A DNA stretch of 64,000 nt from Clavelina lepadiformis (lineage: Eukaryota; Chordata; Ascidiacea; Aplousobranchia; Clavelinidae). The stretch spans positions 2,232,001 to 2,296,000 of the forward strand of contig NC_135242.1 of NCBI RefSeq assembly GCF_947623445.1, given 5' to 3'. A model generated the notes under the pieces. It searched no databases. It was given only the letters and a program-made list of their open reading frames with translations, and was not told where the DNA came from. Below, piece by piece: positions 1-10,849 of the stretch (positions within the stretch are counted from its first letter, which is position 1; each line of letters starts with the position of its first letter). The translations under genes were made by a program, and so were the position numbers.

Positions 1-1540
1 AGTTAGTTAATCCGGTACAGTATGTAGAGATTTTTAAAAAAATGTTTTCACTTTGCAAGCTGTATAGGCCGTGTTGTAATGTTTTTGATTTTGACTCAGC
101 GTCAATCTAAAACATTTAGCTTACACATCAACTAAATTCGATATTTTAAAAAATAAATAAAATCATTTTTATTGTCGACGTATAGGAATAACTTAACGTG
201 CACATTCACGAGCGATTGTACGATACAAAACAAAAACAAACACACAGATAATTTCGACGCGTGTTATCTCACCCTGGCGGGCGTCGATTGCTCAGCGTGA
301 CGTTGTTCTTAATGCGATTAACAGCAGCCATGCAATTGCAGATGATGACGTATTTGTTTGAAAATAATGTAGAAAGAATCGAGGCCGACTTAAAAAAATT
401 ATTATTATCATCATTTCAATTCTGCTTAATAAATACGATCCCTGCATTTATTGCTGTCATTGCAATCGCATTGTTTTTAAAATAATACGTCTATAGCTCG
501 AAAATGTTTTACCAAATTCTACAAAGCATGCGCGACCAGAAAAGTTTGTTGACGAAGATGGTAGAAAACTTTAAGAGTTCTTTCGTATCTACGTCATCGC
601 GTTGACTCATCACCATCATCGTTATCGTCAACTGTCCTGTCTCCAAGCTGCTGTGTCAACTTGGCATGTTTTATGTCGAATGAGGTGAATAAAAGGATTA
701 GAAATCATTACAATTTTTCCAATCATCTTAAAAATCTTGTTTATAGCTCAGCAAAATAAACCGATTTTCCAAGCATCTTTTTTCTCTGTTTTTTTTTGGC
801 AACCAATCAGAGCCGCCCGTAGCAGAATATTTTCAAATGTTAAGCACTTACACGGTGCTTGTCAAGTAACCATTTGCTTCGTCAGAAATAAATGAACGAT
901 ACGATCAAATTCTTTACTTTTTCATCGTCATCGTTGTAATATCCCACTTTCCGGACAGGTTTTAAGTAAACACTCGTACAGGACGCGAAATAATTGTGGT
1001 CGGTTTTTGTGTTCTATATGATAATTATTATTCAGCACGAAGCAAAGAGTCTTTTTGTTTGATAACAAAACGTTGTGATCATTAAGTATTATTACGCAAT
1101 AAAACTTCTGTTGATTTCATCTGGGCTTTCGCTTAGGCAAATCAATCAAATACAGGTAGTACAAAGTAACCTAGCCTACATGTGTTAAATACGCATCGGA
1201 TCAATATTGATAAATCTGACTCTGAAACCAACACGGTGACAGTCTGAAAGTCAAGTGAAAAACTTTCTAAAGCGTAAATTCAGAAAATACACCTGAAAAA
1301 ATGTAACGCACATGTGTCCTGTGCGTATACGCTTAGAACGAAATACTTTATAGTATAACAACTGCAACAACCTTAGGCTAATGTTTGATTATAATGTCCG
1401 CAGCATATTTGTTTCACAATGTTTGAAGAATTGCTTTCCCAAACCTCTATTTTTAGAGTGCACGGCAGCGTAGGTTATTATTAAGATATTTCGATGTGAC
1501 ATGAATAAGTGAAACAATGCCACCGCCCACTTCGACTGAC
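1..1540. other. Left-edge region without a supported gene
   Basis: The minus-strand secreted repeat gene ending its last visible exon at 1541 should continue here, because that exon ends at a GT donor. I could not find the expected partner exon (Gly-Gly-Trp-Cys and Gly-Gly-Pro-Trp-Ala-Asn motifs) in 1-1540. An open frame at 252-485 on the plus strand has a hydrophobic C-terminal half. It has no good splice acceptor or homology, and its first in-frame ATG is internal. A perfect CCAAT-box context lies near 802. Confidence 0.4.
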
Positions 1541-3766
1541 CTGTACAGCAAAAAACTTGAGACCTCTCTTTTTGGCGACTCGGGCGCACTTCTCTATCGC
1601 GTTATGACGATGTTGGTAGGCTCCATCGAGTATCGAAGATGATCCTTCAACAGTTGGAACCGCCCGAGACGATGTGTCACGCCAGCATCCGCGACTTTGA
1701 TACTCGACTGTAAAAGCAAAAGTTGTTTTGATGTAATGGAAGAAACTTTAAAAAGTAACAGCGTAAAAATAATAAAGTATGAGACTCACAGTAGGAAATG
1801 AATTTATAAACAGCATTGGCCCACGGCCCGCCTTCCCCGTCGGACTTGCATTGACTCGAACCTCCGTATTTTGTGTAAGTCAAATGGGCGTTCCCAGAAG
1901 TAGCACACCAACCCCCGTTCTATATTAATTTCAATGGAATAAATACGTTGTAAATAGATCAAATCGACATGAATAGCTGTTACAAGGAAAATAAATTAAA
2001 TAACAAAATTAAATCTAACTGATAAAAAACTGCTAGAAACGAAAAGTGGGCTGTAACATCAACTTCAAACTTGGCAAATGCCAAATTTGCTGAGTACTAA
2101 TCCAATATCACCTGTAAGGCAAAAATATCATTTCCTCGATTGAATGTTACTCGAGCGCATTTGCGCAAAGCATCACTTCGAGCTGTATAAGACCCATCAA
2201 GCAGACTGGAAGTCCCCTCCACTGTGGGGATGGCGCGATTTGAGGTGTCTCTCCAACAACCGAGGTCCTTCTTTTCAACTAAAACATCATGCAAAGAATA
2301 AATGTAAGGAAATACTCAATACAAATATACAAGTAGTTTCAAAAACGAATTTGTTTTCGCTTATTTATCATAAAATGATATTACGTCATACCCACAGTGG
2401 CATACAATCACTTGATCAAATAATCAAGCCTTAATTATGACGAACTCTGGGGTAAAAATGTTAACATTCGCTTACCAAACCCAGTCGACTGAACCTCATA
2501 GACATGGTTGGCCCACGGTCCGCCCTCCCCGTCAGCCTTACATTGGTTAGATGCTCCGTATTTCATGTAAGTTTGACGAGCTGTGGCTGAAGTGGCGCAC
2601 CAGCCTCCGTTCTACAAGGTTGAGTTTTGCATGAATTAAATAAGTTTTGAATTGAAGTCATGTTTTAAAATTTTTGAATCAAGAAAACAACGTCTATTCC
2701 AAACGTATTCAAACATAGGCCTACTGAATTATTATGAACGTGATAGCTCGGACACTAAGCATTCCAACACAAGAAACAAAATGTCATCAACTAAAAATAA
2801 ATATTCGACACCAAATTTTAACACAACGGACTCCAAGAAACTAAATTGACCTAAATTTTCATTGCTTTAATTTGCAACATTTTTTTGTTATTTTCCAGTT
2901 TGGTGTTATATCTGGTTTTAAAACTTTTATCTTAATAATTTTCTTCTTTGTGCATTTGAGACATTCATGTGACTAAATTTATTTTCTGGCACCTTTTAAA
3001 TTTTTCAAAAATTACTTGTTTGGAGATTTGAAGTTTGGTCAAAGTCAAAATTTATGACTATAAGCAGTTTGATTATTTGTTATTTAATTATTTCCGTTTT
3101 TTATACTTCTGCATGTTTAGAAATTTCGAATTATATTAAATTCTGCAAATTTTAGCGCGAATTCAAAATATAATCCAAGATTATCTTCATCATGAAGATC
3201 GCAGTTTTTTAGCAAGTGTTTTACCTGAACAGCAAATATCTTGTAGCCTCTTTCCAATGCAACTCTTGCACATTTCTGCAAAGCATTGGATCTGCTTTGA
3301 TAATTGCCATCCAGCAGACTGGAAGAACCTTCTGCTGTTGGTATTGCTCGGTTTGATGTATCTCGCCAACAACCAAAGCTTTTCACTTAACAATGAAAAA
3401 GCAAAAGTAAAGTTAATCACAAAAAGTAGTTTTTGGGAAAAATTTCAAAATTAATGTTAAAATAAAATATGAGTATAATTATCAGCAGTTATTCCATAAT
3501 TAATTTCAACATTGGTCCGTATTTTCTCTGAAATAAGATAAAATATTTATATTCGAAACATGTTAGTCTCGTTCTCTCAAGCGGTTCCGGCATTGGTTGA
3601 TTTATTTGTAATCGCATAGTTTTCAAAGTTCAATCATAAAAATAAACAATGTTATAAAATGTTTCAATTTCGGAATTACATTTAAATAACCCTTACCTGG
3701 TACATTGATAGCATCTGTCTTGAAAATAGCAAGCGCACATAAACACATCAATACGTTAATATTCAT
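1541..3766 (-). CDS. Secreted tandem four-cysteine repeat protein (partial at 3' end)
   Basis: Exons in transcript order: 3697-3766, 3225-3385, 2476-2611, 2112-2278, 1790-1919, 1541-1707. Phases close (1,0,1,0,1,0). Exon 1 encodes a 23-residue start with a hydrophobic signal peptide (MNINVLMCLCALAIF). Then follow two-exon modules. The A exon has GCWRDTSNRAIPT, an LDG-Y-x-x-R segment, a second Cys in KCARV, and ends in FAVQ or FALQ. The B exon starts NGGWCATS and carries a Lys-Tyr-Gly segment, a fourth Cys and DGEGGPWAN. Modules A1B1, A2B2 and A3 are present, four Cys per full module. The third B exon is not seen, so the gene runs past the left edge or is broken. Similar GCW..DT..RAIP repeats occur in secreted proteins of marine invertebrates; the function is unknown to me. 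A WSC- or PAN-like extracellular or carbohydrate-binding role is only a guess. Signal peptide plus even cysteines support secretion. Confidence 0.8.
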
Positions 3767-4892
3767 ATTTCATTCAATGCCAAACTCTCTAGAAATTATT
3801 GTGACTGTAAGCAAAAATCTCCTCTTAAACTTGTTACAGCTTAATGGTATGACTGCACCAAAAACTAAGACAAGTTTGCAAACTCTTCTTGGGCGAATCG
3901 ATCTTACAGGCCTATATATGTAGGAAAAACATGTTTACTGCATTTTTATCCAGCTTATTAATTCTATTAACAGCCATTCTATTAATCATGAAGTTCAAAT
4001 GGCCTCCGATCAAAACGTAATGTAGTAAAAATATGGCCTCTAATACTTGGAGCTAAGATCAGCTTTTTTTCGTGTTTTTACCACATCAGCTTAAACCAAA
4101 TTTCCTTTGGCTGGGTTTTTTGTGTCGTGATCGTCGACGGATTCCTTGCAAGATAATTGCATTCAAAACAGCTTTGCCTGCGAACCCGGTACCTGGCGCA
4201 ATGACTCATACGAGTCATACCATACCCAATGAATTTCATACTTGCTGATCAGTGCAAGAAAAGTGAAGTTATAAAAGTCCCGATAACATCTAAACACTCA
4301 CTTGCCAGGAACCAGGAAAATTTTCTTGGTTCAAAGAAATGCAGAGTTTGCGACGTTAAATATCAACAAATACCAAGAAAATTGCACTGTATAGCCCGAG
4401 GTGGGATTAATGCTCGAATAATTTACCGGATTAAGCAAATAATACAGCAGCACAATATTCCTGACTTGATACTAAATTTAACGAATATTTTTACCTATTA
4501 ATTCATTGGTCTCAACCTGTTTTGAACTCGATCTCTTGAAGAAATGTTGAGTTTTGTGTTTGAATGAGGATGACGCAAGATGAATAATGTTTACGTGGCT
4601 AATGACGTCACATACTCATCAACAAATATACGTTCGTTAATTTTATATTTTATTGGATTGCCTGTATTGGTACATCGTCGATAGGAAATAAAAAAATGCA
4701 GAGATTCGCAAAGTACCATTGTACTTACAACCTGGGGTAAAAATAAGTTTGCACTGAATGTTCATAGCTGCGATTTAGGCATCCAAGCCGATAAGTGTAT
4801 TTGCATTTATTCAGCACGTGAACTGCTGTTCAGATCAGACAAACAATTTTATTCTTTTTCAAGAATATAGAAGATTTCTTCGCATGCTTATC

Positions 4893-5278
4893 ACGTCGGT
4901 AGTCGAGTGGTTCGGGCGCTGACCTCGCAATAAATGCGGCTCGTGTTCCATGTTCGAGCGATGAGTGATCATCGCCTGGTTTAAATTCAAACATTTCCCG
5001 CAGTCCGAGGAGATTGCCACATCATACCGATGATCAATTTACATTACAGTGTCGGTATCTACGATGCTAATTCCAAGCTTTTAATCTTTTAATCATTGAA
5101 ACAGGCCGGTCAATACATCCATAAAGAATTTTAGTTTTCGTTAAAAGCGCGGTGGGGACGCAAAATCAAGCCAGCTGTTACTAACACACGCCAATGAACA
5201 GGAAAAAGTGACGAAGCCGAAAAGGCTTAAAACGTGTTAAATAGAAATAACGTTGATATTTGCTGGTAACAACTAGCA
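4893..5278 (+). repeat. tRNA-derived SINE-like element
   Basis: The head has a Pol III A-box-like TAGTCGAGTGG at 4900-4910 and a B-box-like GTTCGAGCG about 42 bp later. A tRNA-unrelated body follows. The part from about 5126 to 5278 matches a second copy at 60706-60860 almost throughout: shared CGGTGGGG, CGCCAATGAACAGGAAAAAGTGA and TAGCTGGTAACAACTAGCA-like stretches. The head does not fold as a functional tRNA by eye. The head-body connection is inferred from adjacency; only the body is shown to be repeated here. Confidence 0.6.
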
Positions 5279-6329
5279 CGGCCACTAAACCTAAAATTAG
5301 TTAAATAGATTTTTTCTGCATAATGTTTTCCGGTCATACCACATTCGAAAAATATCTCCAGTCCAGGATAGTATAATTTTGCGTAACAGTTGTAATAATA
5401 AGTAATAACAATAATTGGTAAAACGGAGTTGGTCTATATCGTAAGTGCAATACACTCAGTATGCGATTAATATCAAGGAAGTGAAAACCGCTGGACCGAC
5501 CTCAATAAATTCAACTTGACCACTGATATTTTTTCCCAGCAGCCTTTTATTTGTGTGGTACTTAGTTAATCAACAGCACTCACAGGCTGACCTTGGTGTG
5601 TTAGAAAAATATTTTTAGTTTGTCGATTTATTTGTCGATAAATCGCAGACGCCGACTCACAGCTTTGTATATATCAAATAAGCCTCGTCCCACTTTGCTT
5701 AATTTTCTGGTCAACTGGATCATTCAGCACTAATTTCTAATCCATTTCGTATGAGCCGATAGCGTCCCGGCTAAAACGGGACGTATGGTAAGCCTTGTAT
5801 AAGTTAATGTGACTATGTGTAAAAAGGCTTCATAGTAATACGTCAATCAATTTCATGGTGATCATATTCCGGATTAGCAGAAGGGTGATGAGTTATTCAG
5901 AAACATCAATAATGACTTTAGTAACTTTACAGTTGTAGTGATTTTTAAATTCAATCATCAACCACAATGTCACGTTACGAAGATTTAAGTGCAAACAAAT
6001 AAAAAAAACGAAAAAATAAGTGTAATGGAAAGTGGATATATGGCACCTGAACTTGAGAGGTTGACTCACTTCACTAGAATAAGTACTTGTTGAAATGTTT
6101 ATTGCGGGTGATAATATTTGAGTCTCATGAGGTCGTTGTATGCTTTTCTCAGGCTGCTGTCTGCTTGAGGGCTTATTGTCTCAGGACAGGCATTAATTGT
6201 CAGTGATCAATATTATAATGACTTGTTTTCCACTGCTATATTACAGAACCAAAGTTCTTGTTATCTTCACAAGATAAGAATAATGTTGTCTATCTTGACA
6301 CTAAACTTGTTCAAATATAATTCATCAAT

Positions 6330-6960
6330 GCTTATACAGGAATGACAAATGTATATACTGATTATATTGAAGCTTCTTTGGACAAATACATTTTGACAAA
6401 ACATTAGCACAGCAACAGCATAAAGATGTCCATGTTGTAGGCTTGATGTTACTAGAATGAATGCATTGAACAACTGAGTATAACTCACGCAAGATAGGCA
6501 CGCGCAATATTTATGTCACGACTTCAAACGGGAAACAGGAAGTTGTCGGTACGCAATGTTATCTATCATTGATGTCCTGTATCTTGAAGTAGATGTCTGA
6601 AAATAGGAATTCTATATTGTATGCGATTTGTATACTATAATATCCGCTTATTATCACAAATGAGAGAAAAATTTTGTACGTACTGTGATAATACTATGAA
6701 TTAATGTAATATAAAATTTTGTAAGACATAGAATTCTCGTCTATCGAATCAGCGAAGCATAACACTTTGTGACGTAATCGATTGCTTCCCTGTTACTGTG
6801 CGTGCATTACGAGTTATCACTTATCAGTCTCTTTTTGCTATTATGTTCAACGCCGCAACATGTCTTTATGCTGTTGCTGTCACAATGTTTTATCTTGATT
6901 TATTCGTTCAAAGAAGCTTCAATATAATCAGAATATACAGTTGTCGAGGTGTACAATTAA
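6330..6960. repeat. Imperfect inverted repeat (foldback)
   Basis: The left arm, about 6330-6530, is the reverse complement of the right arm, about 6785-6960, with roughly 70-75% identity by eye. The best core is the shared AAAGAAGCTTCAATATAATC and CTTTATGCTGTTGCTGT. The middle has further facing matches, such as GAATTCTAT at 6608 against ATAGAATTC near 6728. Because the arms are homologous, short open frames on opposite strands encode similar peptides (LYAVAV..MF and FVQRSFNII). This is a by-product of the repeat, not proof of a gene. A foldback transposon or MITE is the simplest reading. Confidence 0.65.
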
Positions 6961-7127
6961 TTCTAAGATCAAGAAAAGCAGACAACGACCTTGAGGCTCA
7001 TTTAACATCGAGGACATTAAACAATTCAACGGACAAACATTGTAATTGAAGAGGTCGCCCTTACAGGCTAAGGAACGATAAACAACCATTTCATTACAGT
7101 ACGAAAGATATAAATGATAATCTTTAT

Positions 7128-7415
7128 CGGAGGAGAGTCTGCACGATTTAAATCCGATGATGATTCCTCATCGCTCAAGCCCCAGTTACCGAGCTAGTCT
7201 TAGTGCAAGTTGGAATCGTAAGACATTTTTTTTTCAGTATTGCCCGAATTTAGTGCTGTCTACCAGGTTCGCCTGACTGAACACGAGCAAGTGTCTTAAT
7301 GCTTTGCCCAAGGGCTTTAGAACGGTATAACTCCACTGGGTATCGAACACGGAACACATGCCACTTTTGTTGCCAGGCAGCACTCGAGCCGTTAGACTGT
7401 CAGGCAGGTCTACTC
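7128..7415 (-). repeat. tRNA-derived SINE-like element, copy 1
   Basis: On the minus strand, an A-box-like TAACGGCTCGAGTG (7381-7394) precedes a strong B-box-like GTGTTCGATACCC (7338-7350). The downstream tail shares GGCAAAGCATTAAGACA and ends near a CGTGCAGACTC-type stretch. The same order of head, GGCAA(A/G)GCATT tail and TAAATCGTGCAAAGACTC end is found at 11618-11890. That makes the two copies members of one dispersed family. Boundaries are approximate and no target duplication was resolved. Confidence 0.6.
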
Positions 7416-8101
7416 ATGAGGCAAGTCTATCTCTAATGATAATGTACTGAGTATTGGCTGTTTTTTTTGTACTGTATAACCAGATAGGTCAGAATTCAGT
7501 AAGATCATATCAGTTTTGGAGTTTTGCCCTCGCTGTCATAGATATCATACACTAAAAATGTCACGCTTGAAAAAACACTTCCATCATATGATTACAAGAA
7601 ATCAACAAAAATTCCGAAAGTACAAAACACAATGAGTTTTCCTACAGACAATAAACTAGGTTACGGTATAACGTTGAGTGGCGTCATAATCTTTATCCTT
7701 GCCTTGTTATCGTCTGACTGTGAGGAAAGTCTTTGCAAAATGATTCCTCATCGCCTGTGCCCCGTTTACCGACCTAAGTCGTTGGTGTTGGGAAGGTTCT
7801 GCATGCGTTGTTAAGAGTTATTCTAATCTATAAGGTAGCCTAGCCTAGTCATCCACGACCACAAACTTTTCAAGATTTTATTGCGTTTTTGTAGTGCAAG
7901 TCTTTGTTGTTTTAAAAACAATTTACGATTTACTGCCAGTAGTTTTTAAATATTTTTTCCAAATTCGGTTTTAAACTCTTCCAAAGAAAAAATATAATTG
8001 CTATTTGTTAATTATAATTCATTTTAATCATTGCAAAAAGCTAAAAAAAGTTGCCATTGATTCACAACAACTCCAACAAACTCAAGCATTCTTGAAACAC
8101 T

Positions 8102-8755
8102 ATGACAAATCTTGACGGTTTCGAATTTCAGCAGTTAACTGTTGAAGACTTCGACCAAGTTCTAGACCTAGATAGAAGTTCTTTTGCTGCATCTGAGCCA
8201 CTAAACCAAATGCAGGATGCTCCTTACATTGTGGAAATTCAAACCTTAAGGTTGATGGCTTTCTTAAAACAATCAGCATCAGTTGGTGTATTTGATAAAG
8301 TGACAAATCTTCTTGTTGGCTTTGTGTTGAACTCTGTTGAAGGACCACTGGACTGGGAAAAAAAATATGCCCAGGTGCATGAGTATCAAAGACTTGATAT
8401 TACGCGAGCAGTAAGCATGATTAAAACTGAAAAGCAAAACATGCTGGACCAATTTCAGTTCAAGAAAATCTTGGATATTGTTAAATTCACAATTTGTCCA
8501 GGTTATCGTAGACTAGGTTTAGGAACACAACTTGTAAGCCGATGTAGTGAGATTGCGCTCAAATTTGAATGTGATGCTGTTTGTGTATTAGCATCATCTT
8601 ATTTTACGCAAAGTATTTGTGAAAAACTTAATTATAACACTTTTAGTGAAGTAGGCTATGCCAAGTATGTTGTGCCTGAATCAGGCCTGAAATTGTTTAG
8701 TAAGATCATTCCTCCTCATCAAGTTTTTAAGACTTATTTTAAGTCCTTAAAATAA
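8102..8755 (+). CDS. GNAT-family N-acetyltransferase (arylalkylamine NAT-like), single coding exon
   Basis: The ATG at 8102 opens a 217-codon frame uninterrupted to TAA at 8755. The second half carries the acetyl-CoA-binding motif A: a beta strand (KFTICPG), then the pyrophosphate loop R136-R-L-G-L-G141 and the helix TQLVSRCSEIALKF. It ends with the usual GNAT element in which a SxYxQxIxEKLxY segment precedes the last strands. This layout resembles the arylalkylamine or dopamine N-acetyltransferase-like group of animals, which acetylates amines in the cytosol using acetyl-CoA. The substrate cannot be told from sequence. About 217 residues is normal for the group. There is no signal peptide or membrane segment. 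It lies 411 bp upstream of the CRAL-TRIO gene on the same strand. The uninterrupted coding region is unusual beside heavily split neighbours; a 5'UTR intron is possible. Confidence 0.88.
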   Translation: MTNLDGFEFQQLTVEDFDQVLDLDRSSFAASEPLNQMQDAPYIVEIQTLRLMAFLKQSASVGVFDKVTNLLVGFVLNSVEGPLDWEKKYAQVHEYQRLDITRAVSMIKTEKQNMLDQFQFKKILDIVKFTICPGYRRLGLGTQLVSRCSEIALKFECDAVCVLASSYFTQSICEKLNYNTFSEVGYAKYVVPESGLKLFSKIIPPHQVFKTYFKSLK

Positions 8756-9166
8756 TCAAGTGCATATAAAAGTTTAGCTGGAGTACACGCATACGTATAA
8801 TTGTTTTCCATTGCTTAGGGGCACTGACAGGTGTAGTTTTATTCTTTCTTCATTATGTCCCATCATTACCACAGTTGTTGTGTATGCCTAAAATCTATTT
8901 TTTTTCAATGTTTTAGATTCTTTTTGTTCCTTCACTTGTTTGATAGCAGCAATATACCATCTAACATGCGTTAGTGTGTGAATTGTTTATCTGTGCTTTG
9001 GTGCATATACTCAGACATTGTCAAGTGAAATTATTATCTATATAAAGTAGACATGTTATGCCAACGACTTAGTATTTCTATTTTGCTATTGGCAAGTTAC
9101 TTAATTAATAATGTAATATATAAATCTATTTTAATTTGTTGGTTTTTGCATTATTAAGCCGTCGTG
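8756..9166. other. Short intergenic spacer between GNAT and CRAL-TRIO genes
   Basis: AT-rich spacer holding the 3'UTR of the GNAT gene and the 5' region of the CRAL-TRIO gene. No canonical AATAAA was seen near the GNAT stop. A pyrimidine-rich tract before a TTAAGCC near 9156 could be a splice acceptor or trans-splice site just upstream of the next ATG, but this is not demonstrated. Confidence 0.4.
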
Positions 9167-10006
9167 ATGAGTAATTCAGACAGATATGAGTGCACGTTGA
9201 GTGCGGAAGCTCTTGCGAAAGCTGTTGATGAGCTGAATGAGCCGGAGGACAATGCATCACGACTTTTAATGATTGACCAGCTAAGGGATTCGTTCATCAA
9301 TCAAGATTCTGGATTAGAGCTGATTCGAAGTGACGATGCTTTTATTTTACGCTTCCTCAGAGCACGCAAATTTGATCAAGAAAGGGCTTTGAAAATGCTC
9401 ACAAATTATCACAAGCAACGAGTTGAATTCACAGAAGTTTTTAAGAAAGTCGACGACCCCGCAAGTTTAAGGCCGCTCTTTGAATCGGGTTCGTTTATGG
9501 CCTTGAGAGGAAAGGCCTTGAACGGATCTTCTGTGCTCATCGGAAGACCAGGGAAGATGAAGAAGACGGTGTTCTATGACTTCATCGCTTGTGTTGTTCT
9601 CTCCATGGAGAAGTTATTGGAAGAAGATGAGGAAGTCCAGGTTCATGGGGTAACGGTCATTGAGGATTTATTTTATAGCGGACTTGATCTAGTCAAACAA
9701 ATAGGACCATTCCTGGCAAAGCGCTTTCTAGGCTTGCTCCAGGATGCAATGCCGGTCCGTATCAAATCCGTCAATATAGTGAACGAGTCAAGAATATTTG
9801 ATGCGGTTTTCGCGATTGTTCGTCCTTTTATGAAGGAGAAGATGAAGAGACGTTTCGAGATTCATGGCTCTGTATTCGATTCACTCCACAAGAAAATTGA
9901 TCCTTCAATCCTCCCGCACGACTTTGGGGGCACAGGATCAGAACTGGATGAGAAAATGATTGAAGAGTGGACGTCGTCAGTCTTAGGAGAGGACACAGCT
10001 CTTTGA
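9167..10006 (+). CDS. CRAL-TRIO domain lipid-transfer protein (alpha-TTP/clavesin-like), single coding exon
   Basis: I start at ATG 9167; the in-frame codon before it is GTG. The frame gives 279 residues to TGA at 10006. An N-terminal CRAL-TRIO-N helical domain contains the hallmark DDAFILRFLRARKFDQERAL (about residues 60-79). A CRAL-TRIO lipid-binding domain follows (about 100-255), ending in the typical RRFEIHG..FDSLHKKIDPSILPxDFGG sequence. These domains hold one hydrophobic ligand such as a tocopherol, retinoid or phosphoinositide. The basic stretch KEKMKRR before the last part is the kind of patch that binds phosphoinositides in clavesin and alpha-TTP. Length and domain order fit the TTPA/RLBP1/clavesin group, but I cannot name the ligand. 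An AATAAA at 10286-10291 gives a likely 3' end. The coding region has no introns. Confidence 0.9.
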   Translation: MSNSDRYECTLSAEALAKAVDELNEPEDNASRLLMIDQLRDSFINQDSGLELIRSDDAFILRFLRARKFDQERALKMLTNYHKQRVEFTEVFKKVDDPASLRPLFESGSFMALRGKALNGSSVLIGRPGKMKKTVFYDFIACVVLSMEKLLEEDEEVQVHGVTVIEDLFYSGLDLVKQIGPFLAKRFLGLLQDAMPVRIKSVNIVNESRIFDAVFAIVRPFMKEKMKRRFEIHGSVFDSLHKKIDPSILPHDFGGTGSELDEKMIEEWTSSVLGEDTAL

Positions 10007-10849
10007 GAAATGAATAAGCACAAACGGCTGTAGTTTTCCTTCTACTTTATCTATTGGTTCCAAAGTATAGTTCAACTGTTTAAAAATGCCATGGGTGCCA
10101 TTTACTCATAAAAGTGTGAATTGTGTAGTGTAGCAAGTATATATCATACAGATAATGTGTTTTCCTGACTGATGGGTAAACTTCTGAATGTGAGCAGGGG
10201 CGCAACATTTGGGCCACTCTCGCTGTCTGTAACTGTTCAACATGAAAGATCTACCTACCTCTATGAAATACCTGACACAGATTTCAATAAATCATGAATA
10301 TTGCACAATTACCAACTGGTTTCACTTTGCACTTTATTAAATTTGTATACAGCATATATACCTGTTATTCAACATAGCACTTCTACTGATATATGTTACA
10401 CATATGCATAAATGTATTAACCTAGAACTTGTTAAGTGAATGTAAACCTACCACATGTGAATTTTTGTAGTTAGTGCCACGTTACGGGATGTGTGAACTT
10501 ATGGAGATGTTATTCGGAATTCTTTGTTGTCATAATTATAATTGCCATGATCTGAATTGTGAGTTTTGTAAGTGTGGTCAATCCTGCGTTTAAATTATCA
10601 GCATCAACAAACAACGTTTGTTTCTGCTTGTAGTTATATGCAAACCTTTAATTATATAATAGAAACTGAGAAGTAAAGATTTGCTCATTTGAAACAAATG
10701 AAAACTTACTGCTTTATGTACACAAATTGGAGATATAAATGGCTTTTGTGACCTAAGCCGAGGATTACCTTTTACCTGTTACACAAGTTGTGTTAAAGCA
10801 TTTTGTTGGACTTTTTGAAATACTTATACTTATGCCTTGATTTGAGCAG
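10007..10849. other. 3'UTR of CRAL-TRIO gene and upstream region of cathepsin C
   Basis: The first 280 bp contain the CRAL-TRIO 3'UTR with AATAAA at 10286. The remainder up to the cathepsin C ATG at 10850 holds no coding signal that I can recognise and presumably contains its promoter and 5'UTR. Confidence 0.5.
10286..10291 (+). terminator. Polyadenylation signal of CRAL-TRIO gene
   Basis: Canonical AATAAA 280 bp after the stop codon at 10006, on the coding strand. Cleavage position not determined. Confidence 0.6.

Larger units (their letters stand above)
3767..8101. other. Intergenic region with SINE-like copies and an inverted repeat
   Basis: No coding sequence here has both a plausible start or splice frame and recognisable homology. 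The region separates the minus-strand repeat gene from the plus-strand GNAT gene. It holds a tRNA-derived SINE-like element near 4.9-5.3 kb, an imperfect inverted repeat at 6.33-6.96 kb and a minus-strand tRNA-derived element near 7.1-7.4 kb. A further fragment near 7.71-7.80 kb repeats part of the 7.13-7.21 kb sequence (a shared GATTCCTCATCGC core). Confidence 0.55.

Noticed and set aside
252..485. Plus-strand open frame with a hydrophobic C-terminal half
   Set aside because: The listed start is GTG, the first ATG is internal, the open region begins after a stop with no good acceptor, and a different frame looks equally plausible for part of it.
4893..4965. tRNA gene on the plus strand
   Set aside because: The B box is degenerate and no acceptor stem closes; adjacent sequence is a dispersed repeat.
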